56,436 nucleotides of DNA from an uncultured Lachnospiraceae bacterium (GTDB lineage Bacteria; Bacillota; Clostridia; Lachnospirales; Lachnospiraceae), in contig CAJUHQ010000009.1 of the NCBI GenBank assembly GCA_910586095.1, forward strand, positions 1 to 56,436, in the 5' to 3' direction. Of the stretch, positions 8,564-18,084 are shown piece by piece. The notes under the pieces are model-generated. The model did no database searches, was not told the origin of the DNA, and worked only from the letters and a program-made list of their open reading frames with translations. The position numbers and the translations under genes are program-made. Position 1 is the stretch's first letter. Each line of letters opens with the position of its first letter.

Positions 8564-9326
8564 GGCATCTGCCCTTTCTGCGTTTCCCTAAAATATATTC
8601 GCAGACTATAAAAATGATACCTTGTGAAACATGTTCATCTATGCTATGGAAATGACTTTTACTTTCTTTTACTTTCATAACAAACTCGCATCATATTCGA
8701 TCTGCCGTTTGACAGCCGCATGGACATCTATAATAAGCTCACAACATACAATTCCTCAAATATCTTATACCATTTCAGACCGTATGACCATCTATGTTAT
8801 GAAAGTTGTCCTTTACTTTTATAACATAGATGGTCATACAAACTGACAAACCTCACAATCCAAATTCAATGTAACTCCTACTCACTTTACTGTAAAAGTC
8901 TCGATCTTCAATCAGGACTGCGCACTTGCTGCGCTGTCCGTACACGCGCCATGCTGCTTGTTGCATGTGTGCATCAGGTTCTAAACGCCTACTTTCATTT
9001 ATGGTGGTGCAGTTATGGCTGCATGGGCGTTTAGAAAGCGTACCCATCAAAATATAAAAGTTTTTAGCTTAGCTCAAATTTATCGAATATAAGTTTGATA
9101 TCTTATAAAAATATATACTCTATCAGATGTATATACGATACTATTTTTTAAATATGCTTAAATTTAGTACTTTCTTCCTATATATTTTTATTATATTTCA
9201 GAGTATATTGTGCTATGTGTTAAAAGCACTCTAGTAAATAAAAAACATATCACTATATGAAAAACTGATTAATAGACAACGATAAGGAAATTTACCTTAT
9301 TTATGATAAGAACGGAGGAAACTTAT
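8564..9326. other. Repeat-rich intergenic region, 763 bases
   Basis: No gene supported. Holds two copies of the ATGAAAGT/actttcat repeat (8666-8730 and 8731-8840) and a long imperfect palindrome around 8876-9045 with arms TTCTAAACGCC (8979-8989) and GGCGTTTAGAA (9026-9036). An open frame at 8853-9050 falls wholly in this palindrome and is an artefact. 9060-9320 is AT-rich and probably holds the LytTR gene promoter. Confidence 0.5.
8666..8840. repeat. Dispersed repeat family (two adjacent copies)
   Basis: Two copies side by side of a sequence running from AACTCGCATCAT (or AGCTCACAACAT) through a short palindrome to GCCGCATGGACATCTAT or ACCGTATGACCATCTATGT, the second ending in ATGAAAGT...ACTTTTATAAC. 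Related copies are at 15525-15604 (reverse orientation) and 53366-53452. Confidence 0.65.
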
Positions 9327-10058
9327 ATGGTTAATTTTGCTTTTTGCTGTGAACAAGAAAATGAATTGAATTTTATGAAGGCTCAGATCGAACAATGCTT
9401 TTTACAAAAGGGAATCACAATAGCCATTCGCTGCTATCAAAGCGCATATGAACTAGAACGATGTCTTCATTGCAACTGCCCTGATATTCTTATTTATAAT
9501 ATAGAAGAACAAAATGGACAAATACGCGCAGCGGCAATTGCTGCCAAAAGACTCAATAAAAAATTAATCTCAATTGTTACCAAAAGTCGCCATTACAGTC
9601 CTTCGATAGAGGACAGTCTACTGGAACCTCTTTATATAATGCCCGAAAAAAATAAACGCCATCTCTGGGCATATGCTTATCGCGCCTATGAGACATTTCT
9701 CGATGATGAAAACTCCTTTTCCTACTATGTGCGACCAGAATATATTCATATTGCAGTGAAAGATATCCTATATTTTGCATCAGAGGGAAGGCGCACGCAT
9801 GTCATATATAGCGACAGTCATGACACGTTCTATCAGAAATTAGATGAGATAGAAAAACATATTCGTCACAAAAATGGACAATTTCTGCGCATCCATAAAT
9901 CTTATCTAGTCAATGCCAGCTATATATCAGGATACACGCGTGATTATGTGGCATTGACTACTGGAGAAAAACTGCGTATCAGTCGGTATGAATATTATCG
10001 CATACTCAATGACCAGTTTCGACAGAAGGGGCAAAAGCCCCTCCCGCGATATAACTAG
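9327..10058 (+). CDS. LytTR-domain regulator with a receiver domain lacking the acceptor aspartate
   Basis: A 243-residue regulator in the AgrA/LytR layout. The N-terminal half (1-115) has the receiver pattern, starting VNFAFCCEQENELNFMKAQI, but at the acceptor site it reads ILIYNIEEQNG where a functional receiver has I-x-D-I. The Asp is replaced by Asn. The C-terminal half is a LytTR DNA-binding domain (SFSYYVRPEYIHIAVKDILY ... FLRIHKSYLVNASYI). The start is the ATG at 9327, eight bases after GGAGG; an upstream ATG at 9303 lacks a site. No histidine kinase is adjacent. Phosphorylation-independent control is inferred from the missing Asp. Confidence 0.85.
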   Translation: MVNFAFCCEQENELNFMKAQIEQCFLQKGITIAIRCYQSAYELERCLHCNCPDILIYNIEEQNGQIRAAAIAAKRLNKKLISIVTKSRHYSPSIEDSLLEPLYIMPEKNKRHLWAYAYRAYETFLDDENSFSYYVRPEYIHIAVKDILYFASEGRRTHVIYSDSHDTFYQKLDEIEKHIRHKNGQFLRIHKSYLVNASYISGYTRDYVALTTGEKLRISRYEYYRILNDQFRQKGQKPLPRYN

Positions 10059-10155
10059 TATACTAATCATTGTATCTCACAGACTGACAAACCAGCTAGC
10101 GCTCTAGAATCTTGTTACTTTCTGATTGAGTAGCTACATGGTTTGAGCAAAATAA

Positions 10156-10701
10156 TCACTGATTTTTTGCCTTTCCTTCGTATACTTGTACAAATGTCCA
10201 TATGCGCAACCCAAATACCACAAATAACACTGCCAAAAGCACCCACAACACAATCTGGAAAATAATGCCCAAATATGGAATCATAGACAACACCACACAG
10301 GGAATTGCCAAAAAAACCAAAAGCGCTGTAATGATACTAAACTTAATAGCCTGACGCACATGAAACGCCACATACTCTGAGGAAGGAGCTGCCAAAAGAG
10401 CTATAATAATTCCCATGATACCCAACAGATAGGCTGCCATCACGATTACTTTATTGTCTGCACCTTCCATCTGCACTTGATTGTATATGGGGCTTTTCTG
10501 TTCTATTGTTTTACTTTTTGACAAAAACGGATCTTGATGTATGTTCTGATCCGAGTCGGTTATTGTACCTGTCTTTTCTTCAGGCTCTGACAAAACAGGT
10601 TCTTCTCCATAGAGAAAACTTTCTGCCCTGTTTATGTCTACTTGTGAGTCCTCCTCTCCATAGGCAGACGATATCATTGTTTGTCTCATACGAATAATCA
10701 T
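10156..10701 (-). CDS. DUF4870-like membrane protein with disordered N-terminus
   Basis: A 181-residue protein. Residues 1-80 are polar, acidic and probably disordered. The remainder holds three hydrophobic segments with the motif SSEYVAFHVRQAIKFSI between the first two, which is typical of the DUF4870/Tic20-like family of small membrane proteins of unknown function. A GGGAG site directly precedes the ATG. It follows the DUF4132 gene by about 180 bases that hold a dispersed repeat, so co-transcription is possible but not clear. Confidence 0.72.
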   Translation of the reverse strand: MIIRMRQTMISSAYGEEDSQVDINRAESFLYGEEPVLSEPEEKTGTITDSDQNIHQDPFLSKSKTIEQKSPIYNQVQMEGADNKVIVMAAYLLGIMGIIIALLAAPSSEYVAFHVRQAIKFSIITALLVFLAIPCVVLSMIPYLGIIFQIVLWVLLAVLFVVFGLRIWTFVQVYEGKAKNQ

Positions 10702-10739
10702 GCTCCCTTCTCAGCCTACGAATACACATTATTTCAATC

Positions 10740-10850
10740 TAATCTCAAATCTCTGGCATGAGACTTAGTACTTCTCCACGAAGCAGCCTCTGCTGCAAAC
10801 GAAAACTGCCGCAGGCGGTTAGAAGTACTTCTCACACTAACAACAGACTG
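10740..10850. repeat. Dispersed repeat family with TTAGTACTTCTC / GAAGTACTTCTCACACTAA arms
   Basis: The segment begins CTTAGTACTTCTCCACGAAG, passes through AAACTGCCGCAGGCGGTTAG and ends AGAAGTACTTCTCACACTAA. Related copies are at 26264-26341 and 45708-45762. It lies between the DUF4132 and DUF4870-like genes. Confidence 0.65.
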
Positions 10851-10878
10851 CAAGTAACATTGAACAATCGAAGTCAAT

Positions 10879-13800
10879 TTACCACCGTTTCTTACACTCT
10901 GGATAAGGTTTCCGCTCAGTAGAAGAGGCTGTTGCATTGGTAATTTGCAAAACTACTTCACTAAAATAATATGGGTCCACCTGTGCTAATTTATATCTGA
11001 CTGGTTGCCGTTGATATCCTACAGTCTCCAAAACACCTGGGCAATAAAAATATGCCTCATACACTATCACTTCAGTATTTTCACCCGCAATATAACAGCC
11101 AGAAAAAGAAAGTTCTACTCCTTTATTCTGATCGCATCGATAAAATGTATCGTAGCCGCCTCCGTCTAATACTTCTCCCTTATACCATCCCATCTCTACA
11201 AGTTTAGACGCCAAAGATAACCCATTCAACATAATACCACCAAAACGAGTCAGCTCGGTTTTTTCTTCCTCCTCCTTTGACACACGAAAAACAGGGCGAC
11301 CAATCTGCAAGATTGGTTGAACAATCTCATAATCTGACAATTGTTCTCTCCACACATCCAACTGCTCCGTGGAAAGATCAAGCGGATGGACTAGGCCAAT
11401 AGTACCTGTTGGTTGCAGTACATACTCCTCCTCATCTGCTGTGTTGAATGTACCATCCTCCATATAACGAAATGTTGCTATAATCTTTTGCTGTTCATGC
11501 ACACCCCAAGTTAAGCCAACCTCTGTTGAAGTGGAGTTGTCAGATGGCTCTATGTCTGGTTTCTCGTATACTCCCCAGATTAATCCGATGGCAAATTGAC
11601 GCATTATTGGATTTTTTACAAACAACTCCTGCCATTTTCCTACTTCCCACCGCCGTTTTGTGCTAAGAGCCTGCTCTAAACGTGTCTTTTGATTGGCAAT
11701 CACTGTTTTTAGTTGTTTTTTGAGAAGCTTCCATGCATCATAGGCTTCTTTAGATAGTATAGGATCGTCGGTCTTTCCTGGAGCTGGCAAATTCTTAAGC
11801 AACTTATTATTTGCATCATAGGCCTCTAAGGAGAACTCTTGTGTCAACACGACCTTAAATTGGCGCTTACCATAATCAAAAATCCGTTCCATGTTCTCGT
11901 TAAATCCTAGTGTAGGCACAATGCGATCTTCCAGTTCTTCTCTAGAAATTCCAAGTTGTTCAGCAGCATAATCGAGTGCTTTTGCAGCCGCCTCCTTCAC
12001 TTGACGGAACTTAAATTTTCGCGAAATCTGATCCACCAAAACAAGTGCTGTCGATGTTCCATTTAATGCCAGCGCTTTCACAGCTTCAGCGGCCATAGCA
12101 CCGCGGGAATTTTTTGGCCACTCTTGAATCTGTGTATACAAAACAGGTACAATTGACTCTCCACCATGAATGGCTGCCGCATACAGTATCCACTTGCGTT
12201 TTGCCTGTGCCCCATCACTGAGCCATTGATTGTACAGTTCCTTTATGTATGATGACAATTCATTCTTACACAACTCAGCCGCCAGTTCCTGCGCATCCTT
12301 ATTAACTCCAGGGATTTTCATATCTGCATAACTAATCAAAAGAGCCCCTAAGTATTCTTCTGACGCCTCACTGTTGTCCTTTTTATGAACCTTCTGAGCT
12401 GTCTCTAGATTGAGCCAGGCAAGTTTTCGCTTCCAGTTCCCCGTCAAAATTTCTTTGATCCGATCTGTTATTGTGGTTGGGGCCGCGTCCTTATCTTCAG
12501 TATTCTCTTCCACTGCCAGAACACTTTGTAGCAATGTTCTTATTTTTTTCGTCTTCTCTGCCTGAAGAGCCAGAAGAAGAGGTTCTGTGTATTGTTGTAT
12601 CCCCCACTTTTGGAGTACTTCCACTGCCATCTCACGCTCTGCACCGCGCGGAGATTTTAACATATTGAGGATATCCTCCTCCCATTCATGATGCTTGGTA
12701 TAAATATGTAACAAGAATGCACGTGCCTGTTTTGTGCTCTCTGAAGCGCAAGAAAGCAGTTCATGGCGATATTCCTGCCATTGCTCCCCCATAACACGGA
12801 TAGCTAAGACCCGCGTAGGTAAATCATTGCTTCTTGAAGCCTCTATCCACTCCTCACGCCATTCTTTACAAGATGTTGCTAACACATTCACACACTGCTG
12901 ACTAGATGAACCGGACTCACAAGCTCTATTTTCATAATGAGCATCATATGTACTTCCAAAAAACTCAATCTGATAACGCCGTGGAACTCGTTCCTCTTCA
13001 CATAATTTTAGAATAGCTTCTATCTGGCGCACATTAGGAAATACTTCATTCCTTTGTATCTTTTCAGTCAGTTGTAATGTAGTATCCGCCCAATAATTTT
13101 TAAAACAATAGTCACGTCGGCCTAGACATTCCAATACCATGATTCTTCTATATAATTGTACTTCTCCATACTCTATATAACTTTGTTTTTGTACAGTTCC
13201 ATATCGATATTCCTTGCGCCATTCATCTACATAAGGTAGGATCTGTTCAATCTCAATCTCCCCTGACAAATAGTTAAGTACTTCCTGCCGGTTATCGACA
13301 TAAATCTGAGATGCATCTTCGGTTGCCAATCTATGATAATTACTAGAAAATGTCTCCTTCATCTCATCATATATATCTGGATTTCCTGCCTTAATACAGG
13401 ACACCAGAAACCCATAAGCGTCCACCGGCAATGTCTCTAAAATTTCACATGTTTCTTCTGGATCTCTTGCTGCTATTTGTTTCAACAGTTTACTTTTCTT
13501 TCTTACAATTCCCCACTGAATCATATCTGTGTTCGAGACTGGCAGTACATCACAAAGCATTTGAATATGTCGGTCAAACCAAGCAATTCCAGAAGCATGA
13601 CAGACATCTAATGTATTTTGAATCATGCTCGACGGTTTTATAGTCATAGTATTCGTCTGTATATCCAGCGCCACCGCCAAACGAAGCATCGATACAAACC
13701 GATTGGAATGTTCGATTGCCAAAAAGGCAAGACAAGGCAGAAATCGTGTTCGATAACCATGTTTCTGTCGTCCACTCAAAATTTTCCAGATCTCAGGTGG

Positions 13801-14616
13801 GATGGGTTCTCTTGGGTCAGAATCGCGAACAAACGATTTTAAACGTTCTTGGTCTTCCTCCGATGGCACACTACTTCCCAAAAAGAGTCCACCAATATTA
13901 TTGATGAGACACCGCTCCAAAAAACCTATCATTTCTTTCATGCGTTGCGGATTTTCTACAATCCTTGTATCCTGTTCCACTGGAACACAAAGGATACTCT
14001 TTGCATCGTCCTGAGGTTTCACACAATGTAGATAAAGTGCTGCCAAAAGCATATCCGTGTTGTACGACTCTTCACTGTAACACAGCTTTGTCATCTCCTC
14101 AAACACAGTAATATCTTTCATACCTATATCAATCAATGGTTGAAACTTTTGCAAAGTGAATTTCTCGGCATTCCATGCCACAAGGTTGGCATAAAGTACA
14201 TGCTTTTGTATAGGAGATAACACCTCTCCTAAATACTCAAAGTCACCAACCCATCCATAATAAGATAAAAATTCCTGACAAGTAGCTCCACCAATTGCCA
14301 TTACAAATCGAACATAACGACCTGCCAAGTTTGGATCTGATTTTTGAACGGATGATATATTGTCATATATCAATCGATGTGTTTTACCAGATAGCTTATA
14401 GAAATCCTGACGTTCTACCTGTTCTAAAACTGCTGCTTCTTCCGGTTTGGATACATCCAGATATTGCTCTGCCAAATTTTGATTTTTTTCTGTAAGTTCA
14501 AGTAGATTTAAAGCTTCCCAAAATCTTGGATTCTCACCAATGCGCAATTGTCTTGGCTTGTCCTCTTCCGTACTGGAAGGGGCGTTTTTGTCAAATGATT
14601 CTCCTATCATGACCAC
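10879..14616 (-). CDS. Large DUF4132-domain protein
   Basis: A 1245-residue soluble protein. The C-terminal third carries the DUF4132 signature, with KRRWEVGKWQELFVKNPIM followed by RQFAIGLIWGVYE, GTIGLVHPLDLS and QPILQIGRPVFRV, then FGGIMLNGLSLASKLVEMGW. The first two thirds are helical and read like degenerate HEAT-type repeats (for instance AEAVKALALNGTSTALVLV). DUF4132 proteins include Escherichia coli YehI/MolR, encoded beside a MoxR ATPase and a VWA protein; their biochemical role is unknown. GTG start with GGAGG five bases upstream; an ATG two codons later is possible. A MoxR-VWA operon lies 17 kb away in this window, so a functional link is inferred only. Confidence 0.82.
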   Translation of the reverse strand: MVMIGESFDKNAPSSTEEDKPRQLRIGENPRFWEALNLLELTEKNQNLAEQYLDVSKPEEAAVLEQVERQDFYKLSGKTHRLIYDNISSVQKSDPNLAGRYVRFVMAIGGATCQEFLSYYGWVGDFEYLGEVLSPIQKHVLYANLVAWNAEKFTLQKFQPLIDIGMKDITVFEEMTKLCYSEESYNTDMLLAALYLHCVKPQDDAKSILCVPVEQDTRIVENPQRMKEMIGFLERCLINNIGGLFLGSSVPSEEDQERLKSFVRDSDPREPIPPEIWKILSGRQKHGYRTRFLPCLAFLAIEHSNRFVSMLRLAVALDIQTNTMTIKPSSMIQNTLDVCHASGIAWFDRHIQMLCDVLPVSNTDMIQWGIVRKKSKLLKQIAARDPEETCEILETLPVDAYGFLVSCIKAGNPDIYDEMKETFSSNYHRLATEDASQIYVDNRQEVLNYLSGEIEIEQILPYVDEWRKEYRYGTVQKQSYIEYGEVQLYRRIMVLECLGRRDYCFKNYWADTTLQLTEKIQRNEVFPNVRQIEAILKLCEEERVPRRYQIEFFGSTYDAHYENRACESGSSSQQCVNVLATSCKEWREEWIEASRSNDLPTRVLAIRVMGEQWQEYRHELLSCASESTKQARAFLLHIYTKHHEWEEDILNMLKSPRGAEREMAVEVLQKWGIQQYTEPLLLALQAEKTKKIRTLLQSVLAVEENTEDKDAAPTTITDRIKEILTGNWKRKLAWLNLETAQKVHKKDNSEASEEYLGALLISYADMKIPGVNKDAQELAAELCKNELSSYIKELYNQWLSDGAQAKRKWILYAAAIHGGESIVPVLYTQIQEWPKNSRGAMAAEAVKALALNGTSTALVLVDQISRKFKFRQVKEAAAKALDYAAEQLGISREELEDRIVPTLGFNENMERIFDYGKRQFKVVLTQEFSLEAYDANNKLLKNLPAPGKTDDPILSKEAYDAWKLLKKQLKTVIANQKTRLEQALSTKRRWEVGKWQELFVKNPIMRQFAIGLIWGVYEKPDIEPSDNSTSTEVGLTWGVHEQQKIIATFRYMEDGTFNTADEEEYVLQPTGTIGLVHPLDLSTEQLDVWREQLSDYEIVQPILQIGRPVFRVSKEEEEKTELTRFGGIMLNGLSLASKLVEMGWYKGEVLDGGGYDTFYRCDQNKGVELSFSGCYIAGENTEVIVYEAYFYCPGVLETVGYQRQPVRYKLAQVDPYYFSEVVLQITNATASSTERKPYPECKKRW

Positions 14617-15656
14617 TCAATCCTCCTATTTATTTTAATAGCTTTCCAGAATCTTTTTGCATCTACTGCATATTTTTGCTACAGATGTACAATTCAACCA
14701 ATATGTAATTTATCAGTTTATGTACAATTAGCAAAAAATTTCTTTGTGATCTCAAACGCAAATAGATTCTGAATACACATTTTATGAACATCTAAGAAAC
14801 AAAATCTAAACAAGATTTCCAAAATTTTCAAAATATACAATCAATCCACTACATTAATAATATGACCAAAATAAGATATACTTGATTATATCATATCAAA
14901 TACAAATATTGCAACACACGTTCGTAAAATTTGAACCAGTCCCGTTCAAAATATATGTACTTTCCTATCAAAACAAGCGTCATTTGATGATTTCATAGAT
15001 AAATATTGTATATACATATGTGTTGTTATTCACACAAAATATACAGCCAAAACACAAACCCTAAATTATTTCTAAATTCATCGAAAAAAATATAGAACGA
15101 TAGCTCTATTTTTTGTATAATTAAAATGATATTGCATTTATTTAATAATCATTTACCCTTACGGACCTTATTAGCATGGCAATTTCCAAGAATTTGGCAA
15201 TCGCATGAATGATTGACAAACAAACTCCCATTTGCCAATGTCGTTCATGGGTTATTGGTAGCATGATTCACTACTATCATAAAGCATATATGTTTGTGTT
15301 AGCCTTTTGTCTCCTTTACACAAATCCATATTTTTCCCGCATAATACATATAGTACTATGGATAACTATCTGGTTTGACTACTCATTGGTTCTATATGAC
15401 AAGTAGTTTAGTCGAGCTGCCACTCAAATTCGTAGGTCAAGAAAGAGACATGGTTATTAAACACAAAACTCATACTTTATAAGCTATTTGAAAAAATGCA
15501 ATAACTTGCAAACTATGATAAATCACTATGAAAGTCTTCGACTTTCATAGCATGGATGGCCATGCGGCCCGCCAGACGACAGACTGTGCATGATGCGAGT
15601 TGATTATGATTTTGCTAATAAGACTATGTATACAAAAATAGAAAGGAATCTCTGTT
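14617..15656. other. AT-rich intergenic region, 1040 bases
   Basis: No gene supported. 14640-15130 is very AT-rich. 15155-15265 contains several short inverted words around TTGGCAAT / ATTTGCCAAT. An open frame at 15209-15406 was not accepted: no ribosome binding site and no recognisable composition. The right end holds a dispersed repeat (15525-15604). The region could hold a small RNA, but none is recognisable. Confidence 0.4.
15525..15604 (-). repeat. Dispersed ATGAAAGTC repeat, reverse-oriented copy
   Basis: Reads CTATGAAAGTC-TTC-GACTTTCATAG (a near-perfect palindrome) then GCATGGATGGCCATGCGGCC and ends ATGATGCGAGTT. The reverse complement matches the copies at 8681-8730 and 53366-53452. 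Confidence 0.65.
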
Positions 15657-16577
15657 ATGGGCAACATTTGTGAACAAATTAACAACTATATTGTATATTG
15701 TCAATGTCAGAAGCAATTGGATAAAAAGACATTGAAAGCTTATCAAATTGACCTGAGACAATTTGCAGAACAATTTCCAGATACAAATGTAGATGCAATT
15801 ACCTCTACTATGTTAGAAACTTATATAAATGGCTTGTACCAACAATTTAAACCCAAAACCGCTAAGCGCAAAATTGCTTCTGTCAAAGCACTATTTCACT
15901 ATCTAGAATACAAAGAACTCATTGGACGCAATCCATTTGTGCGAGTACAAGTTCAATTTGAGGAACCCGAAAGTCTTCCTAAAACTGTCCCACTTGACAC
16001 AATGGAAGCATTTCTTTCTGCTATATACACACATCGAAACGAAGCTACCACCACATTTCAACGCAGAAACGCATTGAGAGATGCTGCTGTCGCAGAACTT
16101 TTGTTCGCTACTGGGATGCGCATTTCTGAGCTTTGTGCTTTATCGATTGAAGATGTCAATCTAAAGGACAAAACTGTACAAATCTGTGGAAGAGGCATGA
16201 AAAAGAGACAGATTCAGATTGGAAATGAAGATGTCATTCACACTTTACAGGAATACAAGAACGATTTTGCCGAAGAAATTCAAAGCTGCAATCATTTTTT
16301 TGCCAATCAATCTGGTCAACAGTTATCCGATCAATCTGTTCGACGAATGATTAATAAATATACTTCTCTTGTGGCAATTGACTTGCACATCACACCACAT
16401 ATGTTTCGTCATACTTTTGCAACAAGCCTCTTAGATGCTGATGTTGATATTCGTTATATTCAGGAAATGTTAGGACATAGCTCTGTCAATATCACCGAGA
16501 TTTATGCTCATGCTGCCGCATCCAACCAACAGGATATCCTCACCCAAAAACATCCGCGCAAAAATTTCCGTCTTTAG
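15657..16577 (+). CDS. Tyrosine recombinase, XerC/XerD type
   Basis: A 306-residue site-specific recombinase. An N-terminal SAM-like DNA-binding domain (1-100) is followed by a complete catalytic domain: Arg155 in ATGMRISEL, Lys182/183 in GRGMKKRQ, HMFRH with His248 and Arg251, His274 in MLGHSSVNIT, and the nucleophile Tyr283 in EIYAH. Length fits Xer enzymes. Such proteins resolve chromosome dimers or move integrative elements. No excisionase, att site or element genes are nearby, so a chromosomal Xer-like role is likelier than a phage integrase, though a solitary element remnant cannot be excluded. AGAAAGG site upstream. Confidence 0.88.
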   Translation: MGNICEQINNYIVYCQCQKQLDKKTLKAYQIDLRQFAEQFPDTNVDAITSTMLETYINGLYQQFKPKTAKRKIASVKALFHYLEYKELIGRNPFVRVQVQFEEPESLPKTVPLDTMEAFLSAIYTHRNEATTTFQRRNALRDAAVAELLFATGMRISELCALSIEDVNLKDKTVQICGRGMKKRQIQIGNEDVIHTLQEYKNDFAEEIQSCNHFFANQSGQQLSDQSVRRMINKYTSLVAIDLHITPHMFRHTFATSLLDADVDIRYIQEMLGHSSVNITEIYAHAAASNQQDILTQKHPRKNFRL

Positions 16578-16748
16578 CACTTATCAACTTGTTAGATCAG
16601 TACACAAACTATATTTCAAAGGATTTACACTACACCATTTGTGACCCATGTGAATAATGGTAGCATTAACCATCATCTTATGATAAAATGAAGGATATCA
16701 AAGCACACTATTAAAAACTGAAAAAATGTCAAAGAGAGGTTGATAACT

Positions 16749-17507
16749 ATGAAAGGCAGAATACATTCCTTAGAATCATTTGGGACGGTTGATGGACCTG
16801 GTGTTCGTTATGTAGTATTTGTGCAGGGTTGCCCTATGCGTTGTGCATACTGCCACAATCCTGATACATGGGAAATGAATACTGGAACTCTTATGGAACC
16901 CGAACAAATCCTTGAAAACTACGAGCGCAACAAACCCTTCTATCGTGGAGGTGGCATTACTGTCACAGGTGGCGAACCACTCATGCAGATTGATTTTTTG
17001 CTTGAACTGTTCACAATGGCACACGAACGTGGTATTCACACATGTCTTGATACGTCTGGCATTGCATACAAACCAGACGGCAATCCCGATTGGCTTGCAA
17101 AATTAGATCAACTCTGCAATGTGACAGATCTAGTTATGCTCGATATCAAACACATAGATCCTGACAAACACCGCGAACTTGTAAAACAACCCAATGAGGG
17201 GATTCTTGCCTTTGCAGAGTATTTAGATAAAATGAATGTGGAAATTTGGATTCGCCATGTCGTTGTTCCAGGTATTACTGATGATCCCAAAGATCTTGAT
17301 CGTCTTGGCTATTTTATAGGCGGGTTAAAAAATCTAAAGGCACTTGATGTACTTCCCTATCACACAATGGGAAAGAAAAAATATGATGAATTGGGAGTAC
17401 CCTATCCTTTACAGGATGTTCCTGAAATGGACAAGAGCAAGGTTCCCCAACTCAAACAATATATTTTAGATGGAATCAAAAAACGACGTGGTATTCCTAC
17501 CAAATAA
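16749..17507 (+). CDS. pflA: Pyruvate formate-lyase activating enzyme
   Basis: A 252-residue radical SAM enzyme that installs the glycyl radical on pyruvate formate-lyase. The CxxxCxxC cluster motif is seen as GCPMRCAYCHNPDTW, with GGGITVTGGEPLMQ as the SAM-binding element and ESFGTVDGPGVRYVVF at the N-terminus, a hallmark of PflA. It lacks the extra ferredoxin insert of longer glycyl-radical activases. The ATG at 16749 has AGAGAGG nine bases upstream; a TTG three codons earlier is unlikely. Its partner pflB is not in the window. A ferredoxin gene follows on the same strand, but 275 bases separate them. Confidence 0.94.
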   Translation: MKGRIHSLESFGTVDGPGVRYVVFVQGCPMRCAYCHNPDTWEMNTGTLMEPEQILENYERNKPFYRGGGITVTGGEPLMQIDFLLELFTMAHERGIHTCLDTSGIAYKPDGNPDWLAKLDQLCNVTDLVMLDIKHIDPDKHRELVKQPNEGILAFAEYLDKMNVEIWIRHVVVPGITDDPKDLDRLGYFIGGLKNLKALDVLPYHTMGKKKYDELGVPYPLQDVPEMDKSKVPQLKQYILDGIKKRRGIPTK

Positions 17508-17729
17508 CGCACGCGCTCTCATATCTGTATATAGAACAGATAAACATCACAAAAATTCAAAAAATACTTATAATATTTTATATTTTTCACCTTGTATTTA
17601 GCACAAAGATATATTAAAATAGGTGTACTGACAAGTATTTATCAAATAAACCTCTTGTCATGTAGTAGCATTACAAAAAACTACTGTCGGCAAATAGGCC
17701 AACAGCATAGAAAATCATGTGATTTGCCT

Positions 17730-17735
17730 TATAAT
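17730..17735 (+). promoter_or_regulatory. Candidate -10 element for the ferredoxin gene
   Basis: A perfect TATAAT lies 47 bases before the ferredoxin start. No good -35 hexamer is found at 16-18 bases, so this is tentative. Confidence 0.35.
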
Positions 17736-17782
17736 AGGCATGGCGTGATAGAAATTTATCAGCAGAAGGAGGATATAATATT

Positions 17783-17953
17783 ATGGCATTTCAGATTTCA
17801 GATGCTTGCGTAGCTTGTGGCGCTTGCGAAGGACAGTGCCCAGTTGGCGCAATCAGCATGGGTGATGGTAAGTTTGAGATTGATCCAGATAAGTGCATCG
17901 ACTGCGGTTCTTGCGCAGGTGTTTGCCCTACAGGTTCTATTGCTCAGGCATAA
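17783..17953 (+). CDS. 2[4Fe-4S] clostridial-type ferredoxin
   Basis: A 56-residue electron carrier, short but complete. It begins MAFQISDACVACGACEGQC and has two cluster motifs, CVACGACEGQCP and CIDCGSCAGVCP, each Cx2Cx2Cx3CP, with eight Cys in total. Length matches clostridial ferredoxins, which serve hydrogenases, pyruvate:ferredoxin oxidoreductase and similar low-potential enzymes. An excellent AGAAGGAGGA ribosome binding site lies eight bases upstream. Codon choice (TGC, GGT, GCT) differs from the AT-rich neighbours, typical of a highly expressed gene. Monocistronic, with a strong terminator. Confidence 0.97.
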   Translation: MAFQISDACVACGACEGQCPVGAISMGDGKFEIDPDKCIDCGSCAGVCPTGSIAQA

Positions 17954-17960
17954 ACATAAC

Positions 17961-17993
17961 AAAAATACCACGCATAACAAGCGTGGTATTTTT
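17961..17993. terminator. Ferredoxin terminator (usable in both directions)
   Basis: AAAAATACCACGC and GCGTGGTATTTTT form a 13-bp stem with a 7-base loop, with T-runs on both strands. It serves the ferredoxin gene and could also end the converging minus-strand gene that stops at 18085. Confidence 0.9.
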
Positions 17994-18084
17994 ATGTACA
18001 TAGACGCAGAAGAAAAATATGACACAAAAACTGCTTGCATCTGGCACACACATAACACCAATCATTTTTCTACTCAATTCTACT

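Noticed and set aside
8853..9050. 65-residue frame in the spmB-LytTR gap
   Set aside because: It lies fully in a long imperfect palindrome; no ribosome binding site.
9577..9780. Minus-strand frame inside the LytTR gene
   Set aside because: Antisense to a supported gene; no signal of its own.
15209..15406. 65-residue hydrophobic frame in the 14.6-15.6 kb gap
   Set aside because: No ribosome binding site and the composition follows the local AT-rich sequence; no family match.
15657..16577. Prophage or integrative element marked by the tyrosine recombinase
   Set aside because: No phage, conjugation or excisionase genes and no tRNA-type att site are found beside it.
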